A DNA stretch of 64,000 nt from an uncultured Paraburkholderia sp. (GTDB lineage Bacteria; Pseudomonadota; Gammaproteobacteria; Burkholderiales; Burkholderiaceae): positions 154,324-218,323 of the forward strand of contig CALNWN010000010.1 in assembly GCA_940746715.1 (NCBI GenBank). Direction: 5' to 3'. Below, piece after piece: positions 1-8,900 of this stretch; positions within the stretch are counted from its first letter, which is position 1, and each line of letters starts with the position of its first letter. A model generated the notes under the pieces. It ran no database searches. It had not been told where the DNA came from and was given only the letters and a program-made list of their open reading frames with translations. The position numbers were made by a program, and so were the translations under genes.

Positions 1-1034
1 CGGAACTGCTGACCGGTCAGAACAAGCCGTTCACCGTGTTCACGCCGTACAAGAACGCCTGGCTCAAGCAGTTGACGAGCTTCGACCTGAAGCCCTACCC
101 GGTCGAGACTTACGTGAATCATCTGGCCTCGTTGCCGCCGGCCCTGAACAGGCAACTGCCGACGCTCGAACAACTCGGCTTCGCTCCGGGCAATCTCGCG
201 GAACTGGACTTGCCCACGGGCATGAGCGGCGCACAGCGGCTGCTGGACGACTTTCTCACGCGAATCGACAGCTACGCCGAACGGCGCGATTTTCCGGCCG
301 TCAAGGGTCCGAGCTACCTCTCGGTGCATTTGCGCTTCGGCACGGTGTCGATCCGCACGCTGGCGCGGCTCGCGCACGAAATGTCCCTGCAGCCAGACGG
401 ACGGGGCGCGGCCACGTGGCTCTCGGAACTCATCTGGCGGGATTTTTACTTCATGATCCTCGCGCATCACCCGAGGCTTGCGGATGGCGCGTCGTTCAAG
501 GAGGAGTACGACCGGCTGCGTTGGGAGCAGGGTCCAGAGGCGGACGCCGCCTTCGCCGCCTGGTGCGAAGGCCGCACGGGCTACCCGCTGATCGACGCCG
601 CGATGCTGCAACTCAACGGCACCGGCTACATGCACAACCGCCTGCGCATGGTGACGGCGAGTTTTCTGGTCAAGGATCTGGGTGTCGACTGGCGGCTCGG
701 CGAGCGTTATTTCGCCGAGCAATTGAACGACTACGACTTCGCCGCGAACAATGGCGGCTGGCAGTGGGCGGCTTCGACGGGATGCGATGCGCAGCCCTAT
801 TTCCGCATCTCCAATCCGATCACGCAGTCGGAAAAATTCGATGCCGACGGGCGCTTTATCAAACGCTATCTGCCGCAACTCGGCAAGCTGCCGGCGAAAT
901 GGATTCATGCGCCGTGGCTGGCAGGCGCGGAACGGCTGGAGGAATTCGGCGTTGCGCTGGGCGACAACTACCCGGCCCCGATTCTGGACCACGCGCAGGC
1001 GAGGGCGCGGACGCTAGCCCGTTTCGGTAAGTGA
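1..1034 (+). CDS. phrB: Deoxyribodipyrimidine photolyase, 5'-truncated by window edge
   Basis: Light-dependent repair of cyclobutane pyrimidine dimers by a FAD-containing cytoplasmic enzyme. The reading frame is open from the first bases of the window (the codons before position 36 read ...KPFTVFTPYKNAW), so the annotated GTG at 36 is not a real start and the N-terminal antenna-binding half lies outside. The visible part is the C-terminal FAD/DNA-binding domain: WLSELIWRDFYFMI, then GYPLIDAAMLQL, MHNRLRMVTASFLVKD, then NNGGWQWAASTG and the NP-T-SEKFD segment near the end. These are the photolyase/cryptochrome family signatures, and the Trp-rich GGWQW block is typical of CPD photolyases. Stop at 1032-1034. 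No lesion is visible. It precedes a run of decayed accessory genes, and no operon partner is seen on the right. Confidence 0.95.
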   Translation, partial: ELLTGQNKPFTVFTPYKNAWLKQLTSFDLKPYPVETYVNHLASLPPALNRQLPTLEQLGFAPGNLAELDLPTGMSGAQRLLDDFLTRIDSYAERRDFPAVKGPSYLSVHLRFGTVSIRTLARLAHEMSLQPDGRGAATWLSELIWRDFYFMILAHHPRLADGASFKEEYDRLRWEQGPEADAAFAAWCEGRTGYPLIDAAMLQLNGTGYMHNRLRMVTASFLVKDLGVDWRLGERYFAEQLNDYDFAANNGGWQWAASTGCDAQPYFRISNPITQSEKFDADGRFIKRYLPQLGKLPAKWIHAPWLAGAERLEEFGVALGDNYPAPILDHAQARARTLARFGK

Positions 1035-1140
1035 GCACACGCTCACAAGAGTGCAACAATCCGAATGGAGAAAGGCTGCGCATGAGCCCGGGGCACCGGC
1101 ATCCATTACTACCGCCGATGCTTCACTAAAGACGCTTAGC

Positions 1141-1322
1141 TTAGTGCTGGCTCATCCACGACGGCTGGCGGAAGTTCGTCTCGCGATCCAGCTTGCGCAT
1201 GCGGAATTCCAGGTCGTACAGGTCCGTTGCGTTGCTTCAGCGAGGAACGCGTCTGCGCGCTCTTTTGCGAGTTGTTCGGGCGACTTCGTCAGAAATAGGA
1301 ACAGGCGGGTAAGCAAGTACAT
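1141..1322 (-). pseudogene. DUF3563-type small protein, frameshifted by a 5-bp tandem duplication
   Basis: A protein of about 60 residues of the DUF3563 type seen in Burkholderiales; function unknown. Reading on the minus strand from ATG 1322, the first part gives MYLLTRLFLFLTK and AKERADAFLAEAT. The sequence then has CAACG twice in tandem (plus-strand positions 1225-1234), which throws the frame. If one copy is removed the reading continues DLYDLEFRMRKLDRETNF up to a TAA at 1141-1143, giving the usual short charged C-terminus. A TTG at 1337 is an alternative start. Homology is assigned from the general look of the family, not from a search. The gene lies convergent to the photolyase gene. 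Confidence 0.6.
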
Positions 1323-1399
1323 GGTCAACCTCGACAATGAGTTTAGGCGTTAACGCCCTAGTAACGCGCCAGCACTCATTTCGAAGTGTTGCTCAAACG

Positions 1400-2067
1400 T
1401 CACCGGGCGTAGAACCAAGGCGCCGCGCTGCCTTCCTCGACGCCTGCCCCCACCCGCCGCTGGTGCTCGAAGAATTCCCAGATCATGGCGCTGGCGTCCG
1501 GACCTTTCGACGAATGGAACGGCACGGCGTCGTCGTCGCCGGCCCACGCGTGCGCGAGCCCTTGCACGCGGCACACGCGCACCACGCGCCGCCCGCGCTT
1601 TCGCCCGCGTCGTACCAATGCCAGCAGCGGGTGCGAATGCGCGTGCTTCGACTGTTCCGGATAAACCACGGCAAAGCCGTAGCGGTCCGCCAGAACGTTC
1701 ATGCGCGTGCCTTGGACGAATTCGTCGATGGATTGCGTGCAGCCGTGCAGCATCACGACGAGCGGCATGCTGTCGAGCGCATGGCCCGACGGCACATACA
1801 GACCATATTGCAGATGATTGACGAGCCGCCCGGGCGCCGCGGGCGCCGAATGGAACGAGCGCGCGCGGTCGGGCGCGGCGCCTCGCGTTTGACCGGCGCA
1901 CGGAGCGCCGCGGACTTGAGCGGGCGGACTTTGGTCGACGGCTTGGTGGTCGCCGGACGGGCTGGGCGCGTGGCGGTGCGCTTCGCGGTCTTCTGCGCGT
2001 GCTCGGTCTGAATCGCCAGCAGGCGCTTCAAACCGCGAAGCCAGATGTTCGATAGACTTTTTGCCAT
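1400..2067 (-). pseudogene. PHB depolymerase-family esterase remnant lacking its catalytic core
   Basis: An alpha/beta-hydrolase of the poly(3-hydroxybutyrate) depolymerase esterase family. The start ATG at 2067 opens MAKSLSNIWLRGLKRL, a typical N-terminus. A frameshift near 1860-1890 is needed to reach LVNHLQYGLYVPSGH and the oxyanion-hole block PLVVMLHGCTQ. A one-base insertion after AHSH shifts to RCWHWYDAGE. At about 1586-1600 the reading jumps directly to RRVVRVCRVQGLAHAWAGD and then GPDASAMIWEFFEHQ, the normal C-terminus containing the catalytic His region. The stretch that should carry the GxSxG nucleophile elbow and the catalytic Asp (of the order of 150 codons in relatives) is missing. 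With two frameshifts and a core deletion the gene cannot encode an active enzyme. Confidence 0.85.
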
Positions 2068-2297
2068 CGGCGCAAAACCTCGCAAAAAGGGGCAGGATGG
2101 TGGGATGAAATGCGCTTCTTGTGCAATGCACAAGAACATCAATCCGGACGCTATGCAGGATGCTTCAAACGAATTCCGCCGTTAGCAACCGTGCCATCAC
2201 CGGCCGCCAACGGGCAGCCGCCAGCCCGCCGCAGGCTGCGGGCGAGAGCCGCCGATGAACCTTGCCGCCGCGCCGCCATCCGAGTGCGAGCTGGCCT

Positions 2298-2336
2298 GTT
2301 AGCAAGCTAACGTCTCGCGGCAAAAAGCTTTTTGCC
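2298..2336. promoter_or_regulatory. Two adjacent perfect palindromes in the 396-bp gap before the PAP2 gene
   Basis: The gap 2068-2463 separates the divergent esterase remnant and PAP2 remnant and holds no gene I recognise. It contains two perfect palindromes: GTTAGCAAGCTAAC (2298-2311) and GGCAAAAAGCTTTTTGCC (2319-2336), with centres 23 bp apart, about two helical turns. They could be operators for a dimeric regulator or small hairpins in a leader. A promoter-like TATACT lies a little downstream, near 2370. No regulator is assigned. Confidence 0.4.
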
Positions 2337-2463
2337 CGGCGGCAGCCGTCGGCGCAGCCCGTCTATACTGGCGGTTATCCCGGCGCGTCGGCGATTCATG
2401 CCGTTCGCGCGTTGCAGTGTGATATCAATAATTAATTCTATGCGGCGCTGATCGCCTGTCCCG

Positions 2464-3168
2464 ATGCCCGAATTCTCCGACCATCTGTGGTACTCCATCA
2501 CCAGCCTCGGCGGCGCCGGTATGACGCTGCCGCTCGCGTTCGCCATCGCGCTGTGGCTGGGCGGTCGGCTACACGTGGCGAATGGCGGCGGGCTGGCTGC
2601 TGTTGCTCGGCGCGGCCATCGGGCTCGTGACCGTCACAAAGCTCGCGTTCCTTGGCTGGGGAGTTGGGCGTGCGCGAACTCGATTTCACGGGCGTGAGCG
2701 GCCACGCGATGCTCTCTACGGCGGTCTATCCGGTCGCCCTGTTCCTGATTCTGCTGCGAACGCATTCCCTCCGCTCGGGTGCTGGGCGTGCTGCTCGGCC
2801 TCGCCGCCGGCATGGCGGTCGGCCTGTCGCGTGTCGTGCTGAGCGCGCACTTGCCTTCGGAAGCGATCACCGGCTGTCTCGTCGGCGCGCTCGCCGCGCT
2901 GCTGTTCGTGCGGATAGCGTGGAAGGCCCAGCCCGAGCGCCTTTCCGCGCTTCCTGTCGCGGTCAGCCTGATGGTGCTCGCCGTGTTGATGCACGGCGTG
3001 CATGTGCCCACGCAGCGCTGGGTGACCCACATCGCGTTGAAAGTGTCCGGCCATGAGCGGCCGTTTATCCGCGCGAAATGGAAGGCCGTACGCGACGTCC
3101 GGCCAGCCGCCGCGCCGCTCTCGCAAACGCGCAACAACCTAGCGCCGCCCGCTTCACTCCACGTCTGA
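2464..3168 (+). pseudogene. PAP2-family membrane phosphatase, three frameshifts
   Basis: Membrane lipid phosphatase of the PAP2 superfamily. The protein is recovered only by joining four frames: MPEFSDHLWYSITSLGGAGM (frame of 2464), then AAGWLLLLGAAIGLVTVTK, then RELDFTGVSGHAMLSTAVYP, then VLGVLLGLAAGMAVGLSRVV and LSAHLPSEAITGC to the TGA at 3168. The last two pieces carry conserved motifs: SGH in GVSGHAM, and the SR...H pattern in SRVVLSAHLPSE. Several hydrophobic segments alternate with these motifs as expected. The lesions are near 2566-2572, 2665 (an extra G in GTTGGGCGTGCG) and 2785. Without repair the gene yields only a short N-terminal peptide. Confidence 0.8.
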
Positions 3169-3229
3169 ATCTTTTTGCCGGTCCGGCTTGCGCCGCGGTA
3201 TTTGACCGGCCGAATGTCCGTCATGCCTG

Positions 3230-3253
3230 CGCTATAACCTCGTGTATATTACG
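3230..3253. promoter_or_regulatory. Candidate ModE operator upstream of modA
   Basis: CGCTATAA (3230-3237), 7 bp, then TATATTACG (3245-3253) form an imperfect dyad matching the known ModE box pattern CGNTATA-spacer-TATAACG, with one mismatch in the right arm. It lies 50-73 bp upstream of the modA start, where molybdate-bound ModE represses modABC in other bacteria. A modE gene is present in the same locus but broken, so the site may now be without its regulator. Confidence 0.55.
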
Positions 3254-3302
3254 ATATGCGTTTTAACCACCGCTCCGGCGCGCGCCGGACTTTCACCCGT
3301 TC

Positions 3303-4076
3303 ATGACACCGTCGCGCCGTCTGCTGAAACAAACGCTATGGGTCGCCAGCGCCATTTCTCTTGCCGTCAGCGCCAACGCACGCGCCGGCGAGCTGGTCGT
3401 GTCGGCCGCCGCCAGCCTGACCAACGCATTCAAGGCCGTGAGCGAAGCCTTCGAGAAGCAGCACGCGGGCACCAAGGTACTGCTCAACTTCGGCGCTTCC
3501 GACGTCTTGATGCAGCAGATCGCCAAAGGCGCACCCGCCGACGTCTTCGCCTCCGCGGATCAGAAGGCCATGGACAAAGCCGCCGCCGAGAAAGTCATCG
3601 TGCCGGCCACGCGCCACGATTTCGCCGCCAACTCGCTGGTGCTGATCGTGCCGGCAGACAGCCTTTTCGCGCCGTCGGGCCTGAATGAACTGGCGTCGTC
3701 GAACGTCAAGCGGATTGCTTATGGCGATCCGGCCTCCGTGCCGGTCGGCCGCTACACGCAAGGCGCGCTGCAAGCGGCAGGCGTGTGGGATGCAGTGAGC
3801 GCGAAGGCCGTGCTCGCAGCGAACGTGCGTCAAAGTCTCGATTATGTGTCGCGCGGCGAAGTCGACGCCGGTTTCGTATTCGGCACCGACGCCGCCATCG
3901 TGCCCGGCAAGGTGAAAGTGGCGCTGAGCGTGCCGACGCAAACGCCGATCACCTATCCGATCGCGCAAGTGGAAGGCAGCCGCCACGCGGCGGACGCGCA
4001 GGCCTTTGTCGACTTCGTGCTGTCGCCGGCCGGTCAGGCGGTACTCGCGAAGTACGGCTTCAAGCCGGCTCACTGA
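3303..4076 (+). CDS. modA: Molybdate ABC transporter periplasmic binding protein
   Basis: Captures molybdate (and tungstate) in the periplasm and delivers it to the ModB channel. 257 residues, the usual length. An N-terminal signal peptide is evident: basic MTPSRRLLKQ, a hydrophobic stretch, and a cleavage-like ANARA before GELVVSAAASLTNAF, the conserved ModA opening with the first oxyanion-binding Ser. Later family blocks are NFGASDVLMQQI, GAPADVFASAD and DYVSRGEVDAGFVFGTDA. No lesion is seen, in contrast with the following modB and modC and the convergent modE. A functional uptake system therefore seems unlikely although this gene is open. Confidence 0.95.
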   Translation: MTPSRRLLKQTLWVASAISLAVSANARAGELVVSAAASLTNAFKAVSEAFEKQHAGTKVLLNFGASDVLMQQIAKGAPADVFASADQKAMDKAAAEKVIVPATRHDFAANSLVLIVPADSLFAPSGLNELASSNVKRIAYGDPASVPVGRYTQGALQAAGVWDAVSAKAVLAANVRQSLDYVSRGEVDAGFVFGTDAAIVPGKVKVALSVPTQTPITYPIAQVEGSRHAADAQAFVDFVLSPAGQAVLAKYGFKPAH

Positions 4077-4106
4077 TCCACTCGCGCCAAGCCGACCCGC
4101 AAGATC

Positions 4107-4758
4107 ATGCAAGACGCCTGGATCCCGCTCATGCTGTCACTGAAAGTAGCGGGCTGGGCGACCGCGCTCAATCTCGTGTTCGGCGTCGCGGCGGGCTTCG
4201 GCTTGTCGCGCTGGCGCTCGGGCGCACGCGACGTGGTGGATTCGCTGCTAACGCTGCCGCTCGTCATGCCGCCTACTGTGCTCGGCTACTATCTGCTGGT
4301 TCTGCTCGGACGTCGCGGCGTGATCGGCGCCTAGCTCGACCGCTTCGACATTCAACTGGTGTTCACGTGGCAAGGCGCGGTGATTGCGTCGACGGTGGTC
4401 GCGTTTCCGCTCGTGCTGAAGTCCGCCCGCGCCGCCTTCGAAGCCGTCGATCCGCAACTCGAGCGTGCCGCGCGCACACTCGGCGTCAGCGAAACCGCGG
4501 TTTTCTTTCGCGTGAGCCTGCCGCTCGCCGCACGCGGCATTCTCGCGGGCGCTCGGCGAGTTCGGCGCCACGCTGATGATCGCCGGCAATTTGCCGGGCC
4601 GCACACAGACGCTTTCGGTGGCGGTCTACTCAGCCGTGCAAGCCGGCGACGACAGCACCGCGAATTTCCTCGTGATCGTGACTTCGTTGACGTGCGTCGT
4701 GATCCTGCTGCTCGCCGGGCGGCTCGTGCCGCAGCGCACGCTTCTGGTTTCCCGCTGA
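4107..4758 (+). pseudogene. modB: Molybdate ABC transporter permease, amber codon plus deletion
   Basis: Inner-membrane channel of the molybdate transporter. ATG 4107 opens MQDAWIPLMLSLKVAGWAT. The frame reads to RRGVIGA and is stopped by TAG at 4332-4334. The same frame then continues LDRFDIQLVFTWQGAVIAS, so the TAG replaces what is normally a Trp codon (TGG to TAG). After VSLPLAARGILAGA a short deletion, probably between repeats of GCGGGCGCT near 4547-4560, shifts the frame to LGEFGATLMIAGNLPGRTQT, the conserved EAA-loop region, and on to TGA 4756-4758. Two independent lesions make restoration implausible. It sits 30 bp after modA and one base before modC. Confidence 0.9.
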
Positions 4759-4759
4759 C

Positions 4760-5447
4760 ATGCCGCTTAACGTCGACATCCGCAAAACATTTGAAAGCGC
4801 CGAGCGCCGCTTCACGCTCGAGGTCGCCTTCCATGCGACCACGCAGCGCGTGGTGCTGCGGGCCGTCGGGCGCGGGCAAGAGTCTGACGCTGCAGGCTAT
4901 TGCCGGTCTGCTGCGCCCGGACGAAGGCACGATTGCGCTGCACGGCCATGCGCTTTTCGACAGCACGCGCGGTATCGATCTGAAGCCGCAGGCACGCCAG
5001 GTCGCGTATCTGTTTCAGGACTACGCGCTCTTTCCGCATCTGAACGTGCGTCAAAATATCGGCTTCGGCTTGCAACGCGGCTGGCTCAATCCGCGCGCGC
5101 GCAATCGCGTCGCCGAGGTGGATTACTGGCTGGATGCGCTGGAACTGCGAAGCGTGGCCGGCCACTATCCGGCGCAGCTTTCCGGTGGACAGAAGCAGCG
5201 CGTGGCGCTCGTCGCCCGGCCGCAACTGCTGTTGCTGGACGAGCCGTTTTCCGCGCTGGACAGCCACTTGCGCCAGCGCATGCGGCAGAAGCTGTCCGAG
5301 CTGCAAACCCGGCTTGATATTCCGATGGTGTTGATCACGCATGATCCCGACGATGTCGCCGCTTTCGGCGATCAGGTCGTGCAGATCAGCGACGACCGCG
5401 TTCGCGAGCATCAGGCCTTTAGCGGCTATGTGCGCAGCGAGACGTGA
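4760..5447 (+). pseudogene. modC: Molybdate ABC transporter ATPase, frameshift at Walker A and small deletion
   Basis: ATP-binding subunit of the molybdate transporter. ATG 4760 opens MPLNVDIRKTFESAERRF and reads to TTQRVVL. At 4857-4861, immediately before the Walker A motif, the frame is lost; the next frame gives GPSGAGKSLTLQAIAGLL, then the Q-loop YLFQDYALFP, signature LSGGQKQRVAL and Walker B LLLLDEPFSALD. Between signature and Walker B the residues ARAL expected in relatives are absent (RVALVARPQ near 5210), an in-frame deletion of about four codons in addition to the frameshift. ITHDPDDVAAFGD supplies the switch His. No TOBE/MOP domain follows, as in short ModC forms. The gene ends at 5447, converging on modE. 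Confidence 0.88.
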
Positions 5448-5494
5448 GTTCGCGCAGACAGCTCTGCTCCTTCGCTACCCTCTCGCTAGCGGCT

Positions 5495-6327
5495 TCAGTC
5501 CTTCACGCCCAGTATCACGCTCGATGCCTTGAAGGCTGCGACGGTGCTGGCCCCCACGGCAAGACCGAGCGAATCGGCGCTCTGATTCGTGACCACGGCG
5601 GTGACCACCGCGCCGCCATCGAGCGCGAACGACACCTCGGCGTTCACGGCGCCGCGCTTCACGCTCTGCACGACGCCACGCAACTGATTGCGCGCCGACA
5701 GTTTGAGCGGCGCGCCGCTTGTGTCTTCGACGAGCAACACGACCCACGACGCCTTGATCAGCGCGAACGCCGCCGTGCCGACGGCGAGGCCGAGCGCCTC
5801 AGTGCTTTCGTGCGTGAGGACGGCGACGATCGTGTGGCCGCCGGGCAGCGTGAGCGAGACTTCGTCGTTGATCGAGCCGCGCGTGATGTGCGAGACGGTG
5901 CCATAGAGCTGGTTGCGCGCGCTCGTCTTCACGCCGATGCGGCCGATCAGATCCCAGTCCGTCGCGAAACCTTCAATGGCCGCGCCCGCGCGCTCCAGAA
6001 ACCGCCGATGCTCGCGCTCCACCGCGCGGAAGGTGTCGATCAGCTTCTGCGCGCGGAGTGAGCGTGGTGCCGCCGCCCTTGCCGCCCATGAGCCGCACAA
6101 CGAGCGGGCTCGCCCGCGAGGTTGTTCATTGCGTCGACCGCGTCCCACGCGCCTTTGTAGCTGATGCCGACGGCTTTCGCCGCGCTGGTGATGGAACCGG
6201 TCTCGCCGATCGCCGCAAGCAACGCGATTCGCGACGCGCCGCCGAGCGTGTTGGCGCCGGCCTGGAACCACACGGAGCCGCCGAGTTCCAGCGGCTCGCG
6301 GGATGAATCGTTGCTCTCTGATGCCAT
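5495..6327 (-). pseudogene. modE: Molybdate-responsive regulator, two frameshifts
   Basis: Molybdate-binding repressor/activator of mod genes. From ATG 6327 the winged-helix domain reads SRIALLAAIGETGSITSAAK and AVGISYKGAWDAVDAMNNL. An extra C after GAGCC (about 6105) breaks the frame; the middle piece LVVRLMGGKGGGTTLTPRA is in a second frame, and a two-base loss in a CG run near 6050-6055 leads to the third frame AQKLIDTFRAVEREHRRFL. The C-terminus contains two Mop-type molybdate-binding repeats, each starting with SARNQL (SARNQLYGTVSHITRG and SARNQLRGVVQSVKRG). It is convergent to modC. The dyad at 3230-3253 would be its operator. Confidence 0.88.
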
Positions 6328-6446
6328 GGCGGGCGGCGTCGCGAAATGATGAAGAACAGCGAATCATTATAGCGACCGGCCTCCGGACCACGTGCTCGCG
6401 GCCATTCCGACAGCGCCACTGCCGGCATTCATGCAGGCGCGCTCGC

Positions 6447-6830
6447 TCAAACCGCGTACTGCGCGATCCCATTGCCGAACAACCAGTTCTCCTTCTGCAC
6501 TTCGACGAGATTGGTCAGCACGTCCTCGCGCCGCAGTCCCGGCGACTCATGCAACTCGTCGACCATGCGCTGGTAGAGCGCCTTTTTCTGCTCGAGCGTG
6601 CGGGTGTTGCTCACGGTGATCTGGATCATCACGAGGTCGTCCGTTCGCTGGATGTTCAGATACTGGCTGTCATAAACAAAATTGCCGGCGTCGTGCTCGG
6701 TGATCAGCATGAAGATGTCGTCCTTCGGCACATTGAAGGTCGCGACGAGCGCGCGCTGAATGCTGTCCGTGAGCGCCTTCCGTTATTCCACGGGCTTGCC
6801 GGCGCGCAACGCGATACGGGTAAAAGGCAT
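6447..6830 (-). pseudogene. Tautomerase-family protein with premature ochre codon
   Basis: A 4-oxalocrotonate-tautomerase-like protein in which Pro2, exposed after removal of Met, would be the catalytic base. ATG 6830 gives MPFTRIALRAGKPVE and then TAA at 6783-6785. The same frame continues RKALTDSIQRALVATFNVPK and DDIFMLITEHDAGNFVYD to a normal end at 6447. Relatives have a Tyr or similar residue at the stop, so a TAC/TAT to TAA change is the simplest explanation. Reinitiation downstream could not restore Pro2. The gene is divergent from a LysR regulator that is also broken, which suggests the pair was lost as a unit. Confidence 0.8.
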
Positions 6831-6934
6831 GACGTTCTCTTCTCCTTCGAGGTGGTGAAAACATGCACACAGCGTAGGTGCCCTCACTCATAATGAAAAG
6901 GTATTACTCGCTATTTCATCCATGTTGAGTTGAA

Positions 6935-7737
6935 ATGAAAGTGTTCGATCTCGATGCCGTCCGGGCGTTCGTGCTGGTGGCCGATCTGTCCAGCTTCACG
7001 CGCGCCGCCGACGCGCTCGACACCACGCAATCCGCCGTCAGCCTGAAACTGAAGCGGCTGGAGGCGCATCTGGGCAAGCAATTGCTCGAGCGCACGCCGC
7101 GCGTGGTGCGCCTTTCCGTCGACGGCAAGGCGTTTCTCGGCGCCGCGCGCGAACTGCTGAACGCGCATGAACGCGCGCTGAGGTCGCTTTCGGTGGAACG
7201 TCGGTGGCTCGCGCTCGGCTTGAGCGAGCACGTCGCGGGGCCTGACCTGCCGCACTTGCTGGCGCGCCTGAATGCCCACGATCCGGCGCTGGTGGTGGAA
7301 CTGCACCTCGGCACATCGGCTGCGCTGCTGGCCCAGTTCGACGAGCGCCGGCTGGACGCGGTGATCGTCCGCTACGGGGCGGACGAGCCCCCGCGCGAGG
7401 ACGCCCACGTGTTGTTCAGCGAACCGCTCGGCTGGCTCGCGACACCGGCATGGCTGCCGCGCGTCGGCGAGCCTTTGGCGCTCGCGCTGCTGAGCCCGCC
7501 GTGCAATGTGCGCGACGTCTCGCTGCGCACGCTGACGGAAGCGTCGGTGGCTTGGCGGCCGTCGGCGCGGCGGTTGCGGCGGGACTCGCCGTGGCGCCGC
7601 GCGGTTTGATCGATGTCGGGGCGCGGCTCGGCTTGCCACCGCTGCCCGACTCGCGGGTGACGCTGCACTCGCGCGTGCGCGACGAGCGTTTGAAGGAAAC
7701 GTTGCGGCTGGTGACGACCGGACTGGCGGGCGGTTAG
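6935..7737 (+). pseudogene. LysR-family transcriptional regulator, frameshifted in effector domain
   Basis: The ATG at 6935 opens a clear LysR winged-helix domain: FDLDAVRAFVLVADLSSFTR, AADALDTTQSAVSLKLKRLE and LGKQLLERTPRVVRL. The effector-binding domain follows, but near 7540-7560, after VRDVSLRTLTEA, the frame is lost with loss of several codons. The remainder, GLAAVGAAVAAGLAVAPRG, then RLGLPPLPDSRVTLHSRV, lies in another frame and ends at TAG 7735-7737. The DNA-binding domain could still be made as part of a truncated 224-residue product. The gene is divergent from the tautomerase gene (104 bp between starts), the usual LysR/target layout. Confidence 0.82.
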
Positions 7738-7818
7738 CGGGCGGTCAGCGGGCAGTTAGGGGCAGTTAGCCGCTTTGGCCGCAGCGCCGACCTTCGGGAC
7801 GCCGGGCGGCTCGGCGGC

Positions 7819-8347
7819 TCAGTGCAAGATCGGCGGCAGCGAACCGCTGCGGGCTGTCGCGGGATTCGCCGCGGCGTCTGCCTGATCGGCTCCGGCAGTA
7901 GCGGCAGAAACCGCCGGGGTCGGCTGGGCTGCCGTGTCTTTCGCCGTTGCACCGGTCGTCACTGCACCGCCGTGCGCTGCGTCCGCATGTGCGGTTTTTG
8001 CGGCTTCCGTATGGGACCTGTCCGCGTGCGCAACAACCGCGCGCTTCTGCTTTGCGTCGTGGACCGCACCCGCGCTTTCATGGCCGGGCCGCGTCGCCAC
8101 ATGCTTCACACCATCTTTTGCCTTCGACTTACCGACCGGCGCGGATGCCGCCGCGTGTTTCGCGGCAATCTTCGTCTTCGCTTTCGACGCAGTCCGCTCG
8201 CCGCTCGCGCTCTGCGGCCTTCGCAGCGCCGTGCTTGGCATGCGCGCCGGCCTCGGGCGGATTCCACACCTCGGTATAACCGTTAGCCATTGCCGCGCCG
8301 GACGCACACCACACCGCGATTGCCGTTGCTACTGCTCGAAACCACAT
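7819..8347 (-). pseudogene. Exported Ala/Lys-rich hypothetical protein, frameshifted
   Basis: Function not recognised. From ATG 8347 the protein begins MWFRAVATAIAVWCASGAAM followed by ANGYTEVWNPPEAG, a signal peptide with an AMA-like cleavage site. After HAKHGAAKAAE a one-base shift near 8190-8215 is needed to enter SKAKTKIAAKHAAASAPVGK, a low-complexity tail rich in Ala, Lys, His and Thr that ends GSLPPILH at 7819. The composition suggests a periplasmic or cell-surface protein with a disordered tail. Divergent from the RES/Xre module (115 bp between starts). Confidence 0.6.
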
Positions 8348-8462
8348 CTGCTGAACTCCCCAAGGCTTTCCATCGATAGAGCGAACCGGGATTATATTCC
8401 CTTGCAAAAATCCGAAAATGGACTAGCATAGGCAATAAGTACATATCAGGACTTACCCGCTC

Positions 8463-8900
8463 ATGGCTCATGCCGCCCGCGCCACCCAGTCTGAAGCGCC
8501 GATTCCTCGGCCGCTTTCTGAACCCTCGTTTGCGGAAATGTCCGCAGCGGGTTTGCGCGCATTCTTCAACATCGCACGAGACTGGGACTTGAGCGCGGAG
8601 GAGCAAATCGTCCTGCTCGGCTCGCCGGGCCGCTCCACTTACTTCAAATGGAAGTCCGCGCCGGAAACGGCGCGCCTCGCACGCGACACGCTGGAGCGCC
8701 TGTCGCTGCTGCTCGGCATTTACAAGGCGCTGCAAATCCTGCTGCCGCAGCCCAGCGCCGCGGACAGCTGGATCAAGCGCCCCAACAGCGCGCCGCCGTT
8801 CGGCGGCCGCCGCGCGCTCGACCGCATGCTGGCCGGCAACATCAGCGACCTCGTGGCTGTGCGCCAGTATCTCGACGCAATGCGAGGCGGCTGGGCGTGA
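8463..8900 (+). CDS. Xre/MbcA/ParS-type antitoxin
   Basis: Antitoxin of a RES-Xre type II toxin-antitoxin pair. 145 residues. The middle holds a helix-turn-helix-like region (SAEEQIVLLGSPGRSTYFKW), followed by RLSLLLGIYKALQILLPQP and a C-terminal toxin-binding domain with SWIKRPNSAPPFGGRRALDR and LAGNISDLVAVRQYLDAMRG. The WI-PN--FGG-RALDRML pattern is characteristic of the MbcA/ParS/Xre toxin-binding domain. It presumably neutralises the RES toxin and may autorepress the operon. The stop (TGA 8898-8900) overlaps the GTG start of the toxin by three bases, a translationally coupled arrangement. No lesion, in contrast to the genes on both sides. Confidence 0.9.
   Translation: MAHAARATQSEAPIPRPLSEPSFAEMSAAGLRAFFNIARDWDLSAEEQIVLLGSPGRSTYFKWKSAPETARLARDTLERLSLLLGIYKALQILLPQPSAADSWIKRPNSAPPFGGRRALDRMLAGNISDLVAVRQYLDAMRGGWA

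Noticed and set aside
2110..2310. Short plus-strand frame upstream of the PAP2 gene
   Set aside because: No start context or conserved residues; overlaps the esterase start region and the palindromes.
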